Below, one piece after another: positions 19,185 to 27,816 of a stretch of DNA of 64,000 nt (position 1 is the stretch's first letter; the number at the start of each line of letters is the position of its first letter). The position numbers and the translations under genes were made by a program. This DNA is from Palsa-1447 sp964414785 (GTDB taxonomy: Bacteria; Verrucomicrobiota; Verrucomicrobiia; Opitutales; Opitutaceae): contig CAYPXZ010000018.1 of NCBI GenBank assembly GCA_964414785.1, forward strand, positions 5,799 through 69,798. Reading direction: 5' to 3'. Below the pieces are notes generated by a model, which was not told where the DNA came from, did not search any database, and worked only from the letters and a program-made list of their open reading frames with translations.

Positions 19185-19204
19185 GGCAAGTCTTTGACTT
19201 TGCC
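19185..19204. promoter_or_regulatory. Imperfect dyad in the divergent fabF / HIT gap
   Basis: GGCAAGTC and GACTTTGCC flank TTT and are inverted repeats apart from one extra base. The right half includes TTGACT, a possible -35 for the HIT-phoH operon, but no good -10 follows at the usual distance. The position between divergent starts suggests an operator; support is only symmetry and place. Confidence 0.3.
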
Positions 19205-19237
19205 CCCCCTTTATGTTCTGGTGGAGGGCCCTTCACG

Positions 19238-19738
19238 ATGCAGCAGCTTCACGCCTATTGGCGCATGGAATACATTGAGGCGCCGCGCTATCCGGCAACG
19301 ATGAAGCGACCGTTCACGGAGCTGCCCAAGATGGGCGACGACCGGACCGCCCTGATCGTGCACCGCACCCGCCTTTCCTACCTGGTGCTCAACCGCTTCC
19401 CCTACAACCCGGGCCACCTGCTGGCGGTGCCGTTCCGGGAGGTCGTCGACCTGGAGGAGCTCTCCAGGGAGGAGCGGGTCGACCTGATGGAGGAGATCGT
19501 GTTCGCAAAGCGCCTGCTCACGGCCGCGATGAAGCCCGACGGGGTGAACATCGGGTTCAACCTGGGGGCTGCCGCCGGCGGCAGCATCGCCCACCTGCAC
19601 GGCCACGTGGTCCCGCGCTGGAACGGGGACAACAACTTCATGCCCGTACTGGGGCAGACGCGGATCCTCCCGCAGTCGCTGGAGGCGACCTGGGACAGGC
19701 TTTCCTCGGCGGTGGCAACGCTTTCGCCCAATTCCTGA
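19238..19738 (+). CDS. HIT family hydrolase/transferase
   Basis: A 166-residue histidine-triad protein. The active-site motif HLHGHVVPRW gives His119, His121 and His123, with the conserved GFNLGAAAGGSIAHLHGH context of the branch related to Ap4A phosphorylase and Fhit. It starts LHAYWRMEYI, followed later by LVLNRFPYNPGHLLAVPFREV, which matches that branch. Probable activity is hydrolysis or phosphorolysis of dinucleoside polyphosphates or adenylylated compounds. The start at 19238 was preferred over one at 19151 because homology begins there. It is the first gene of the phoH-ybeY operon. Confidence 0.88.
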   Translation: MQQLHAYWRMEYIEAPRYPATMKRPFTELPKMGDDRTALIVHRTRLSYLVLNRFPYNPGHLLAVPFREVVDLEELSREERVDLMEEIVFAKRLLTAAMKPDGVNIGFNLGAAAGGSIAHLHGHVVPRWNGDNNFMPVLGQTRILPQSLEATWDRLSSAVATLSPNS

Positions 19739-19750
19739 TCGGACCCGGCC

Positions 19751-20728
19751 GTGCCCGCAAAGACGCTCCATTTCCAGAGCCCGAGGCACCTGAGCCAGCT
19801 CTATGCCGGTAAGGCCGAGAACCTCGCCCACGCCGAGAAGGCGCTCGGCGTGAAGCTCGTGACCCGCGAGGACTGGCTCAAGATAGAGGCGGCCCAGGAG
19901 CCCCTCGCCCTCGCCGAGGAGTTCTTCGCGTTCCTCAATGCGGCCCGCAGCCAGGGGATGAACATCCGCACGCCGGACTTTGCCCGTCTCGTCGACTCCT
20001 TCGCCAAGGGGGAGGGCGAGCGGTGGCAGGCCTTCCTCGACGAGCCCCTCGTCATCGCGACCAACCGCAAGAGCGTGGTCCCGAAGACGATCGGCCAGAA
20101 GGAATACCTCCAGTCGGTCCTCAAGCAGCCCATCGTCTTCGGGATCGGCCCCGCCGGGACCGGCAAGACCTACCTGGCCATGGCCGCCGCCGTGTCGGCT
20201 CTCCTCAACCACGAGGTGGAACGGATCGTGCTCACTAGGCCCGCGGTTGAGGCCGGGGAGGCCCTGGGTTTCCTGCCGGGGGACCTGCGCGAGAAGATCC
20301 TCCCCTACCTGAGACCGCTCTATGATGCGCTCCACGACATGCTTGATCCCGAGGAGGTCGTGAAGCTGACCGAAAAGGGCATCATCGAGATCGCCCCCTT
20401 GGCGTACATGCGCGGCCGGACGCTCTCGCGGGCCTTCATCGTCCTCGACGAGGCGCAGAACACGACGCCCGAGCAGATGATGATGTTCCTGACCCGCCTC
20501 GGGGAGGACTCGAGGATGGTGGTCACCGGGGACGTGACCCAGATCGACCTGCCCCGGGCCAAGGTGTCGGGGCTCGTGGAGGTGCGCCGGATCCTTGAGC
20601 ACGTGCCGGGGATCGTGTTCCACACCTTCGGCAGCCAGGACGTCGTGCGCCACCCGCTCGTCCAGCGGATCATCGAGGCGTACGACCACTACAAGAACCC
20701 GCTCGGCGACGGTGCCGCCGGCCACTGA
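19751..20728 (+). CDS. phoH: PhoH family ATPase
   Basis: A 325-residue PhoH-like P-loop protein. An N-terminal alpha/beta segment precedes Walker A GIGPAGTGKTYLA (about residues 131-143) and the family signature RPAVEAGEALGFLPGDLREKILPYLRPLYDAL. Walker B is FIVLDEAQNTTPEQM (about residues 228-242) and TGDVTQIDLPR follows. PhoH proteins are ATPases linked to RNA metabolism and nearly always sit next to ybeY, as here. The start is GTG at 19751, 12 bp after the HIT stop. The next gene begins 2 bp after its stop. Confidence 0.94.
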   Translation: MPAKTLHFQSPRHLSQLYAGKAENLAHAEKALGVKLVTREDWLKIEAAQEPLALAEEFFAFLNAARSQGMNIRTPDFARLVDSFAKGEGERWQAFLDEPLVIATNRKSVVPKTIGQKEYLQSVLKQPIVFGIGPAGTGKTYLAMAAAVSALLNHEVERIVLTRPAVEAGEALGFLPGDLREKILPYLRPLYDALHDMLDPEEVVKLTEKGIIEIAPLAYMRGRTLSRAFIVLDEAQNTTPEQMMMFLTRLGEDSRMVVTGDVTQIDLPRAKVSGLVEVRRILEHVPGIVFHTFGSQDVVRHPLVQRIIEAYDHYKNPLGDGAAGH

Positions 20729-20730
20729 CG

Positions 20731-23070
20731 ATGTCCGTACGCAACCAACTCCGGCTCCTGGTGGGAGGGCTGAGCGCCCACCGCGGTGACGCCGCCTCGG
20801 CGCCCGGCTCGGGCTTCAGGGACTTCCTCGAGCAGAGCCGCCTCGTGGCCGGGCTGATCTTCATCGTCACGGTCGCCGCCATCGTGATCGTCAGCTCGGC
20901 CGGGATGCGGGTACTCGACCTGCCGGTCCTCCCCAACCAGATCGCGCCGGTGCGCATCGTCGCGGGGTTCCCCTTCACGTACGTGAGCGCCCAGAGGACC
21001 CGGGCCGAGCGCGAGCAGAGCCTAAGCAGCCTGCCCCCCATCTACCGCGTCGACACGGCGCCCCTCGATCGCTTCGAGACCGCCGCCCGCAGCCTCCTGG
21101 GGAAACTGGCCGCGTTCGAGGCCGCCCACCCCGACCCCTCGGCCCAGCTCTTCGACAGGCGCAAGGCCCTCTCGGCCCTCGCCGACGAGTTCAACTCGCA
21201 GGGGCCCTATGAGACCAACGCCGACGACCTCGCGGCGCTCCTGACCTCGGGGGACGCCGCGGCTCGAGCGGCGCTCTTTGAGAACGGCTTTGCCGCCATG
21301 AGGCAGATCTACGGCGAGGGCGTGCACGACACGGCGAGCCAGGGGGCCGGGCCCAACGCCGTCGTCATGTTCGAGATCGAGCGACCGTCCGGCGGCGTGG
21401 CGACCAGGCCCGTCCAGTCCATGGAGGATGCGCTGACCTTCCTGAGGGTCAGCCTCGCGTCTGAGGGCGTGCCAAGGCCCGCCGCGCACGCGCTCTTCAG
21501 GCTCTTCCGCAGCGGCGTCCAGCCGAACCTCGTCTTCGACAGGGCCGCGGCGGCGACCCGCGAGGCAGAGGTCCTCGCAAAGCTCAAGCCCGTGAGCGTC
21601 AGCGTCACCCCGGGCAGGACGATCGTCGACGCCGGGGACCGTGTCACCGAGGACCAGTACGAGATGGCGACCGCCTACCGCAGGGCGGCGCTCGAGGGCG
21701 GCGCCGCGGAGCTTGACGACGGCCTCGAGCTCTTCGGCCGCGTCCTGCTCGTCCTGGCGATGGTGCTCGCCTCCATCCTCTATGTGCGCCTCGAGGACCC
21801 CGAGACGCTCGCAAGCAACGTGCGCCTGGGGCTGCTCGCCCTTGTCGTCATCTTCAACCTGGCCCTGGTCCGGGCGGTGTACTCGGTCGGCGGCGCGGAG
21901 CTCTTCGTGCGCGACCCGACCTGGGCCTCGGCGCTGCCCTACGTGGCGCCGACGGCGCTCGCCCCGATCATCGTAGCGATCCTCATCGACGCCGGCTCCG
22001 CCATCTTCATGGCGCTCCTCATCTCGATCTTCACGGGCGTCATCTACGGGAACCGCCTCGACCTGCTCGTCCTGACCTTCCTCGCCTCGATGGTCGCCAT
22101 CTTCGGGTGCCGCGAGGCCCGCCGGCGCGGCCGGGTCGTGCGGGCCGCGGGAATGGGCGGTCTCACGGTCGCCGCGTTCGCGGCCCTGATCGGCGTCGCC
22201 CAGCAGACGCCCTACGAGACCCTGATGTGGCAGATGGCGGCCGGGCTCGTAACGGGCCTGCTGACCGGAGTGGCGGTCGTCGGGCTCCTGCCGGTCCTGG
22301 AGGGCCTCTTCAAGCGGACGACGGACATCACCCTGCTTGAGCTCACGGATTTCAATCACCCGCTGCTGCGCCGGATGCAGCTCGAGGCGCCGGGCACCTA
22401 CCACCACTCGCTCGTCGTCGCCCAGCTCTCCGAGAACGCCAGCAACGCGATCGGGGCCAACCCGCTCCTTGCCCGCGCCTGCGCGCTCTTCCACGACATC
22501 GGCAAGGCGGCCAACCCCGCCTATTTCACGGAGAACCAGCGCAACAGCGGCAACCCCCACAACGAGAAGGACCCCGCCGTGTCGGCGGCCATCATCCGCC
22601 AGCACGTCGCGGACGGCGTCGACCTCGCCCACAGGCACCACCTGCCGCGCGCCGTGATCGACGTGATCCGCCAGCACCACGGGACGACGCTCGTGAAGTT
22701 CTTCTATGAGCGGGCCCTTGCGCTCTCGCAGTCTCCCTTCCCCGGGGTCGAGCCCCCGCCCGTCCCGGACACCCCGTTCCGCTACGAGGGGCCGAAGCCC
22801 CAGTTCAAGGAGAGCGCCGTGGTGTCCCTGGCCGACGGTGTCGAGGCCGTCACCCGCTCGGTCCGCACGATCACCGCCGAGAAGCTGGGGGCGCTCATCG
22901 ACAGGCTGGTGGCCGACCGGGTCGCGGACGGCCAGCTCGACGAGGCCCCCATCACCTTCGAGGACCTGGCGAAGATCAAGAACAGCTTCACGTTCACGCT
23001 GCTCAACATGCTCCACGCCAGGGTCGCCTACTCGACCGCGGGCGACCCGCCGAACGAGGCCAAGGCGTGA
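20731..23070 (+). CDS. 7TM-HD domain phosphodiesterase (PgpH/YqfF type)
   Basis: A 779-residue membrane protein with the domain order of the 7TMR-HDED family. One N-terminal membrane segment (about residues 42-60) is followed by a large extracytoplasmic region to about residue 330, then a seven-helix block to about 530. A cytoplasmic HD domain follows, with HHSLVVAQLSENA near residue 557 and the metal-binding HD pair in CALFHDIGKAANP near residue 590. The homologue PgpH hydrolyses cyclic di-AMP, a likely but unproven substrate here. It sits between phoH and ybeY, a common arrangement; ybeY overlaps it by 4 bp. Confidence 0.9.
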   Translation: MSVRNQLRLLVGGLSAHRGDAASAPGSGFRDFLEQSRLVAGLIFIVTVAAIVIVSSAGMRVLDLPVLPNQIAPVRIVAGFPFTYVSAQRTRAEREQSLSSLPPIYRVDTAPLDRFETAARSLLGKLAAFEAAHPDPSAQLFDRRKALSALADEFNSQGPYETNADDLAALLTSGDAAARAALFENGFAAMRQIYGEGVHDTASQGAGPNAVVMFEIERPSGGVATRPVQSMEDALTFLRVSLASEGVPRPAAHALFRLFRSGVQPNLVFDRAAAATREAEVLAKLKPVSVSVTPGRTIVDAGDRVTEDQYEMATAYRRAALEGGAAELDDGLELFGRVLLVLAMVLASILYVRLEDPETLASNVRLGLLALVVIFNLALVRAVYSVGGAELFVRDPTWASALPYVAPTALAPIIVAILIDAGSAIFMALLISIFTGVIYGNRLDLLVLTFLASMVAIFGCREARRRGRVVRAAGMGGLTVAAFAALIGVAQQTPYETLMWQMAAGLVTGLLTGVAVVGLLPVLEGLFKRTTDITLLELTDFNHPLLRRMQLEAPGTYHHSLVVAQLSENASNAIGANPLLARACALFHDIGKAANPAYFTENQRNSGNPHNEKDPAVSAAIIRQHVADGVDLAHRHHLPRAVIDVIRQHHGTTLVKFFYERALALSQSPFPGVEPPPVPDTPFRYEGPKPQFKESAVVSLADGVEAVTRSVRTITAEKLGALIDRLVADRVADGQLDEAPITFEDLAKIKNSFTFTLLNMLHARVAYSTAGDPPNEAKA

Positions 23071-23543
23071 AGGGCCCGGGGCGGCTCATCGAGGTCGCGG
23101 TCCGCCATCCCCGGCTCAGGGTGGACAGGAGGGCGCTCGCCAGGGCGATCGGGCTCCTGGATGCGCAAGCCGCCCGGTTCAGGGGCGGTTGCCCGAAGGG
23201 GGAGCTCTCGGTCGCGTTCCTCACGGACCGTTCGCTGGCGCTCCTGCACGGGCGCTACCTGGACGACGCCTCGAGGACCGATGTGATCACGTTCGGCGGC
23301 GAAGGCCCTCACGGGACGGCCGGGGAGATCTGCGTCTCGGCCGACGCCGCGAGGCGCTGCGTCGGCAGGGGCTCCCGCGCCCTCTCGCGGGAGCTGACGC
23401 TCTATGTGGTCCACGGCTGGCTCCACCTGGCCGGCTACGACGACCTAAGGCCCAAGGCGAAGCGCGCCATGCGCAGGGCCGAGGCCCGCGCGATGCTCCT
23501 CTTGGAGCGCCAGTCGGCCGTCCCCGCGTTCAAGCTGGCCTAG
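23067..23543 (+). CDS. ybeY: YbeY-type rRNA maturation endoribonuclease, with an altered metal motif
   Basis: A 158-residue protein placed after phoH and the HD gene, as ybeY usually is. It has the family blocks LSVAFLTDRSLALLHGRYLDD, RTDVITFGGEG, GEICVSADAA and the metal motif HGWLHLAGYDDL. The normal motif is three His (HGxLHLxGYDH); here His116 and His120 are kept but the third ligand position is Asp126. Asp can bind zinc, so activity may remain. YbeY processes 16S rRNA 3' ends and supports ribosome quality control. The start is GTG at 23067, overlapping the upstream stop (GTGA). Confidence 0.88.
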   Translation: MKGPGRLIEVAVRHPRLRVDRRALARAIGLLDAQAARFRGGCPKGELSVAFLTDRSLALLHGRYLDDASRTDVITFGGEGPHGTAGEICVSADAARRCVGRGSRALSRELTLYVVHGWLHLAGYDDLRPKAKRAMRRAEARAMLLLERQSAVPAFKLA

Positions 23544-23578
23544 GCGCCCGGCGGGCGCTACGACCAATCATCCCAGCA

Positions 23579-24259
23579 ATGGCCGACACCGATCCGACAG
23601 TCTCCCGCTACGTGGCGATCCGAAACGCCTTCTTCTCGGGGGTGATCCTCGTCGCGCCCCTGTGCCTCACGGTCTGGGTCTTCAGCAAGATCATCGACTT
23701 TGTGGGGGGCAACTTCAAGTGGCTCTTCAACCTGTTCGTCCCGGTGGGTCTGCGCGACAGGCCGGGCCTGGACACCGTCTGGTCGATCATTGCGACGCTG
23801 ATCGTCATGGTCCTCGTCACGCTCCTCGGGTACGTGTCGCGCTACGTCTTCGGCAAGTTCTTCTTCAGCATAGGGGACCGCTTCATCCAGAGCATACCCG
23901 GCGTCAACGCCGTCTACAACACGGTGCGCCAGATCGTGAACACGTTCAGCTCCAAGAGCCGGCACATGTTCAACAAGGTCGTGCTTGTGGAATTTCCCCG
24001 CAAGGGCTGCTGGACGATCGGATTCCTGACCAACACGGCCCAGGGCGAGGCCCAGGTGAGGGCCGGGAGCGACATGTGGACCATTTTCGTCCCGACGACG
24101 CCCAACCCGACGAGCGGCTTCCTGCTCATGCTGCCCAAGACCGAGGTCGTCGAGCTCGACATGGCCGTCGGCGAGGGGATGAAGATGATCATCTCCGGCG
24201 GGGCCGTGACCCCGACGTGGCCGGAGGTCGCAACCGCAAGGCTCCGCGAGGCGAAGTAG
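23579..24259 (+). CDS. DUF502 family membrane protein
   Basis: A 226-residue protein with two transmembrane segments (FFSGVILVAPLCLTVWVFSKI near residues 18-38 and IIATLIVMVLVTLLGYV near 70-86). The family signature IPGVNAVYNTVRQIV follows, then a soluble beta-rich C-terminal domain with VVLVEFPRKGCWTIGFLTN and IFVPTTPNPTSGFLLMLP. The DUF502 family is widespread in Gram-negative bacteria and plants (COV-like proteins); its molecular role is unknown. The start at 23579 is the ATG at the beginning of homology. It lies between ybeY and a recO-like gene in one operon. Confidence 0.9.
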   Translation: MADTDPTVSRYVAIRNAFFSGVILVAPLCLTVWVFSKIIDFVGGNFKWLFNLFVPVGLRDRPGLDTVWSIIATLIVMVLVTLLGYVSRYVFGKFFFSIGDRFIQSIPGVNAVYNTVRQIVNTFSSKSRHMFNKVVLVEFPRKGCWTIGFLTNTAQGEAQVRAGSDMWTIFVPTTPNPTSGFLLMLPKTEVVELDMAVGEGMKMIISGGAVTPTWPEVATARLREAK

Positions 24260-24277
24260 CCCGCGCCGCGTTTCCCG

Positions 24278-24895
24278 GTGCCCGGCCAGACGCTCACGAC
24301 CGAGGCGTTCGTCATCGAGAAGCGCCCCCCGGCGGACGCCTTCCAGACCTTCGGCCTCTTCTCGCCCGAGCACGGCAACCTGCTCGCGCTCCAGCGGGTC
24401 CCGAGGAAGGCCTCCTCGTCGCACTCCTCGCCGGACCTCTTCGACGAGGTGTCGGTCATGCTCGAGACTTCGAACCAGGGGCGCACCTGGTTCATGAAGG
24501 AGGTCCGCATCGACAAGAGGCGCACCGCGATAGGCAGGAGCTACGACGCCCTGCGTTTCGCATCGGCCCTGGTGAGCGTCATCAGCCGCAACCATGTCCA
24601 TGAGGAGAGCCGCGAGAACGTGGCCCTGCTCCTGCGCACCTCCCTGGACGCCTTCGGGACCGCGGCGAGGCCGGACATCGTGTACCTGAAGAGCCTCTAC
24701 CTCTTCGCCCGCGACGAGGGCTACCCCGTCAAGCAGGAGTGGGCGCCCTCGCTGCGCGGCGGGGATGCCTCGGTCGCCACCGAGATCCTGAACCGGCCCC
24801 TCGCGGCGCAGGACGCCGCCGCGCACGACGTGGCCCGGATCCGGCAAAGCCTCGAGGGCTACCTGGGCGAGAGGACCGAGATCGTGATCCCGTGA
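24278..24895 (+). CDS. recO: RecO-like recombination mediator
   Basis: A 205-residue protein. The N-terminus TTEAFVIEKRPPADAFQTFGLFSPEHGNLLALQRVPRK follows the RecO OB-fold pattern (T-E-A-x-V then F/L-T-x-E-H-G). The remainder is helical, as in RecO. RecO anneals DNA and loads RecA with RecR. It is somewhat shorter than the usual 230-270 residues and I do not see the four-Cys zinc finger found in many RecO proteins, so the call rests on the N-terminal domain. The start is GTG at 24278. Its stop overlaps the start of the nuclease-helicase gene (GTGA), implying a shared repair role. Confidence 0.7.
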   Translation: MPGQTLTTEAFVIEKRPPADAFQTFGLFSPEHGNLLALQRVPRKASSSHSSPDLFDEVSVMLETSNQGRTWFMKEVRIDKRRTAIGRSYDALRFASALVSVISRNHVHEESRENVALLLRTSLDAFGTAARPDIVYLKSLYLFARDEGYPVKQEWAPSLRGGDASVATEILNRPLAAQDAAAHDVARIRQSLEGYLGERTEIVIP

Positions 24896-27216
24896 GATTC
24901 GACCTGGACAAGCGCCGGATCGAGCTGAGCGTCGGCGACCTGTCGGACTTCTCGATAGGGCCGCAGGGCTCCGCGGGAACCGGGGGAGGCCTCTGGCGCG
25001 CGCAGCTCGGCTCTCTCTGGCACAAGGAGCTCAGGGAGCAGGTCGCGGCCGACGGGGCCGACGCGGACTTCGAGGTGGCGATCAGCGGCGAATTCGCCCG
25101 CCGGGGCTGGGTCATCGCGCTTTCCGGCCGGATTGACCAGGTCGTGCGAACGGGCGGCCGGACGTTCCTCAGGGAGATCAAGACCGTGATGCGCGCCCTT
25201 CCCGCGAACGAGGCCGAGCTCCGGGCCGACTATCCGGGGTACTTCGCCCAGATCGCCGCCTACGCGGCCCTGCGCGGGGCGCGCGAGCGGTGCGAGCTGG
25301 TCTTCGTGGAGGCCGACACGGGACTCGCGCAGGTCGTGGAGATCCTGCCGGACGACGGCCGCATCCTGGAGGAGCGCCTGGGCCGGATAACGGAGTTCCT
25401 GGACCTTCGCCTGAGGGCGCGCCAGAGGCTGAGCGAGCTCAGCTTTCGGCCGGCATTCGCCGTGCCGCGCGACGGCCAGACCGAGGCGCTCGCGCAACTG
25501 CAGGACGCCATCCGCAAGGGGCAGTCGGCCGTCCTGCTCGAGGCGCCGACCGGGTTCGGGAAGACGGGCGTCCTCCTCGAATGCGCCTTGGGCGAGCTGA
25601 GGGCGGGCTCTTTCGAGCGGGTCCTCTACCTGACCGGCAAGTCCACCGGGCAGCTCCAGGTGGCCGAGACCCTAAGGGCCATGTCGTGCGCAGGCCCCGA
25701 CCTTGCCGCGGGGACGCAGGTCGCCGTGTGGCACGTCAGGAACAAGTCCGAGCACTGCGTCAACTCCGTCTTCCAATGCGTCCGCGAGGCCTGCGCCTAC
25801 CTGGACGGCGCCGAGAAGCGATGGCCAACGAGCGGGCTGTCGCGTTTCTACCTGATCGAGGGCCAGCAGCACGACCTTGCGTCCCTTCGAAGCGCGGGCA
25901 TCGGGGCCAGGATCTGCCCCTATGAGATAACCCGGGCCGCGCTCGCGTTCAACGATACCTGGATAGGCGACTACAACTATGTGTTCTCGCCCGACACCCG
26001 CGGCCTCTTCTACGAGCGGCCGGGCTTCGACCCCGCGAGGACGCTGCTCCTGGTGGACGAGGCCCACAACCTTCCGTCGAGGGCCGCCGACGCGCACTCC
26101 CACTCGTTTGCGGCCCAGGACGCGAGGGCCGTGTGCGAGTCGCTGCGCCAGGAGAGCGCCCACGCAAAGTGGGTCTCCCAGTGGGACGACTGGGCCCGGT
26201 TCCTCGAGGCCAGGCGGCGGTCGTCCGTCCTTTCCGAGGGCGAGCGTGCCGACGCCCGCGACCACGTGGAGCGCCTCTCCGAGGGGGTCTCCACCTTCCA
26301 GGTGGACTATGCGGCCCTGGGCCCCCAGGTCTCCGCGCTCATATGGAGGATACCCTCCGCCGCCGCGCAGCTTGATTCCCTAGAGCTGCCGAGGCTCTGG
26401 TGGAGCCCCCACGATGGGATGCTCTCCATCACGTGCCTGGACGCCGCGGACGCCATCGGGGCCTCGCTGCGGGAGTTCGGGGGCGTCGTCCTCGCCACGG
26501 CTACCCCGGGGCCCGCCGAGCGCTTCGCGCAGGCCTGCGGCATCGGGCCCCTCAATGTGATCCGGGCCCCTACCCCCTGGCGCGACAATGCCTACGACGT
26601 CGCGGTGGACCTGAGGGTCGACACGACATTCCAGCACCGCCAGAGGTACGTCTCGACGACCGCGCAGACGATCGAGGCCGTGCACCGCAGCGCGGGCCCC
26701 GGGGCGCCGATCGCGGTATTCTTCCCAAGCTACGCCTACGCGGAGGCGGTGTACGCCGAGGTGCCCGACGCGGCCCTCCAGCCGAGGAGGAGCGAGCTCT
26801 CCTCGCAGTCCGCGTGGATCAACGACTCGATGGACCGGGGCCAGGCGCTGTTCCTCGTCCTCGGGTCGAGCTTCGCCGAGGGGATAGACCTGCTGGGCGG
26901 CAGGGTCGCCCATGCGATCGTCGTCGGCCCCGCCCTTCCCGAGGTCAACCCCGTCCAGAGGGCAAAACTCGAGGCCTACGCGCCCCTGGGGAGGGACGCC
27001 GGGTTCGACCGGGTCTACAGGATACCCGGGATGCAGAAGGTGAACCAGGCCTTGGGCCGGCTGGTGCGGGCGCCCGGCCAGCGGGCGCGCGTCCTCTTGC
27101 ACTGCAGGCGGTTCGCGGAGCCGGGCTACGAGCGCCTCCTCGCCCGGGAATACCAGGGCGGCAGGCGGATCCTCGAGGATGACGACCTCTCCGCCTGGCT
27201 CGGTTCTGCCGGATAA
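24892..27216 (+). CDS. RecB-type nuclease fused to an XPD/DinG-family iron-sulphur helicase
   Basis: A 774-residue two-domain protein. Residues about 1-165 carry a PD-(D/E)xK nuclease of RecB/Cas4 style: Asp82 in SGRIDQVV, Glu95-x-Lys97 in LREIKTV and Gln120 in YFAQIAAYAAL. The superfamily 2 helicase follows, with Walker A LEAPTGFGKTG (about 216-226), four Cys (EHCVNSVFQCVREAC and ICPYE, about 289-342) placed like the XPD/DinG 4Fe-4S ligands, and a DEAH box LLLVDEAHNLPSRA (about 384-397). Motif VI-like QALGRLVRAPGQRARV is near the end. It probably unwinds and cleaves branched or damaged DNA. The GTG start at 24892 overlaps the recO stop. Confidence 0.85.
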   Translation: MRFDLDKRRIELSVGDLSDFSIGPQGSAGTGGGLWRAQLGSLWHKELREQVAADGADADFEVAISGEFARRGWVIALSGRIDQVVRTGGRTFLREIKTVMRALPANEAELRADYPGYFAQIAAYAALRGARERCELVFVEADTGLAQVVEILPDDGRILEERLGRITEFLDLRLRARQRLSELSFRPAFAVPRDGQTEALAQLQDAIRKGQSAVLLEAPTGFGKTGVLLECALGELRAGSFERVLYLTGKSTGQLQVAETLRAMSCAGPDLAAGTQVAVWHVRNKSEHCVNSVFQCVREACAYLDGAEKRWPTSGLSRFYLIEGQQHDLASLRSAGIGARICPYEITRAALAFNDTWIGDYNYVFSPDTRGLFYERPGFDPARTLLLVDEAHNLPSRAADAHSHSFAAQDARAVCESLRQESAHAKWVSQWDDWARFLEARRRSSVLSEGERADARDHVERLSEGVSTFQVDYAALGPQVSALIWRIPSAAAQLDSLELPRLWWSPHDGMLSITCLDAADAIGASLREFGGVVLATATPGPAERFAQACGIGPLNVIRAPTPWRDNAYDVAVDLRVDTTFQHRQRYVSTTAQTIEAVHRSAGPGAPIAVFFPSYAYAEAVYAEVPDAALQPRRSELSSQSAWINDSMDRGQALFLVLGSSFAEGIDLLGGRVAHAIVVGPALPEVNPVQRAKLEAYAPLGRDAGFDRVYRIPGMQKVNQALGRLVRAPGQRARVLLHCRRFAEPGYERLLAREYQGGRRILEDDDLSAWLGSAG

Positions 27217-27264
27217 TCCAATTTCGCTTTACCGGAGCGCGCGCGGCCTGCACTACTAGGCGAG

Positions 27265-27816
27265 GTGGATTCGCCCAAGACCATCGGCTCCCGGGAGGTT
27301 CACGCCGCTATCGAACGGCTCGCAGCCGCCATTCAGGCCCGCCACCGGCACACCAAGAACCTGCTTGTCCTGGGGATTGCGAACGGGGGCATCGCCCTCG
27401 CCCACCGGCTGAGCACGCGCCTCGGCATCAACCGGGTTGGCGACCTAGACATCTCATTCCACCGGGACGACATCGGCCACCATCCGATCCCCAAGGAGTT
27501 CACGCCGACGCTGCTTCCCGGGGACGTCAACGGCGCGACGGTCCTCCTGGTCGACGACGTGCTCTTCACCGGCAGGACGGTGAAGGCGGCCCTGGACGAG
27601 CTCTTTGACCACGGCCGGCCCGCTAAGGTGGAGCTTGCCGTGCTGGTCGACCGCGGCTGCCGCCGGCTGCCCATCGTCGCGGACTTCTCCGGCACAACCG
27701 TCGTCGCAAACGAGGGCGAGGACGTCGTCGTCTCCTTAAGCGACAATCCCTCTCATGACCGGATCGAGATCCGGCCCCGCCCCGCGCGGGTCCGCCTGGC
27801 CGACACCATCAAATGA
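27265..27816 (+). CDS. pyrR: PyrR-type phosphoribosyltransferase / pyrimidine regulator
   Basis: A 183-residue protein of the PRTase type I fold. The PRPP-binding motif TVLLVDDVLFTGRTVKAAL and the GIANGGIALAHRLS loop are intact, and LVDRGCRRLPIVADFSG matches PyrR. PyrR binds pyr mRNA in some bacteria and has uracil phosphoribosyltransferase activity. Here it overlaps pyrB by 4 bp (ATGA). There are only 48 bp upstream, and I see no anti-antiterminator structure in them, so attenuation is not evident. The start is GTG at 27265. Confidence 0.9.
   Translation: MDSPKTIGSREVHAAIERLAAAIQARHRHTKNLLVLGIANGGIALAHRLSTRLGINRVGDLDISFHRDDIGHHPIPKEFTPTLLPGDVNGATVLLVDDVLFTGRTVKAALDELFDHGRPAKVELAVLVDRGCRRLPIVADFSGTTVVANEGEDVVVSLSDNPSHDRIEIRPRPARVRLADTIK

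Noticed and set aside
19211..20725. Long open frame opposite the HIT and phoH genes
   Set aside because: It crosses two genes with intact active-site motifs on the other strand and has no recognisable domain.
27217..27264. PyrR-dependent attenuator before pyrR
   Set aside because: Only 48 bp are available and no terminator/antiterminator pair can be drawn.
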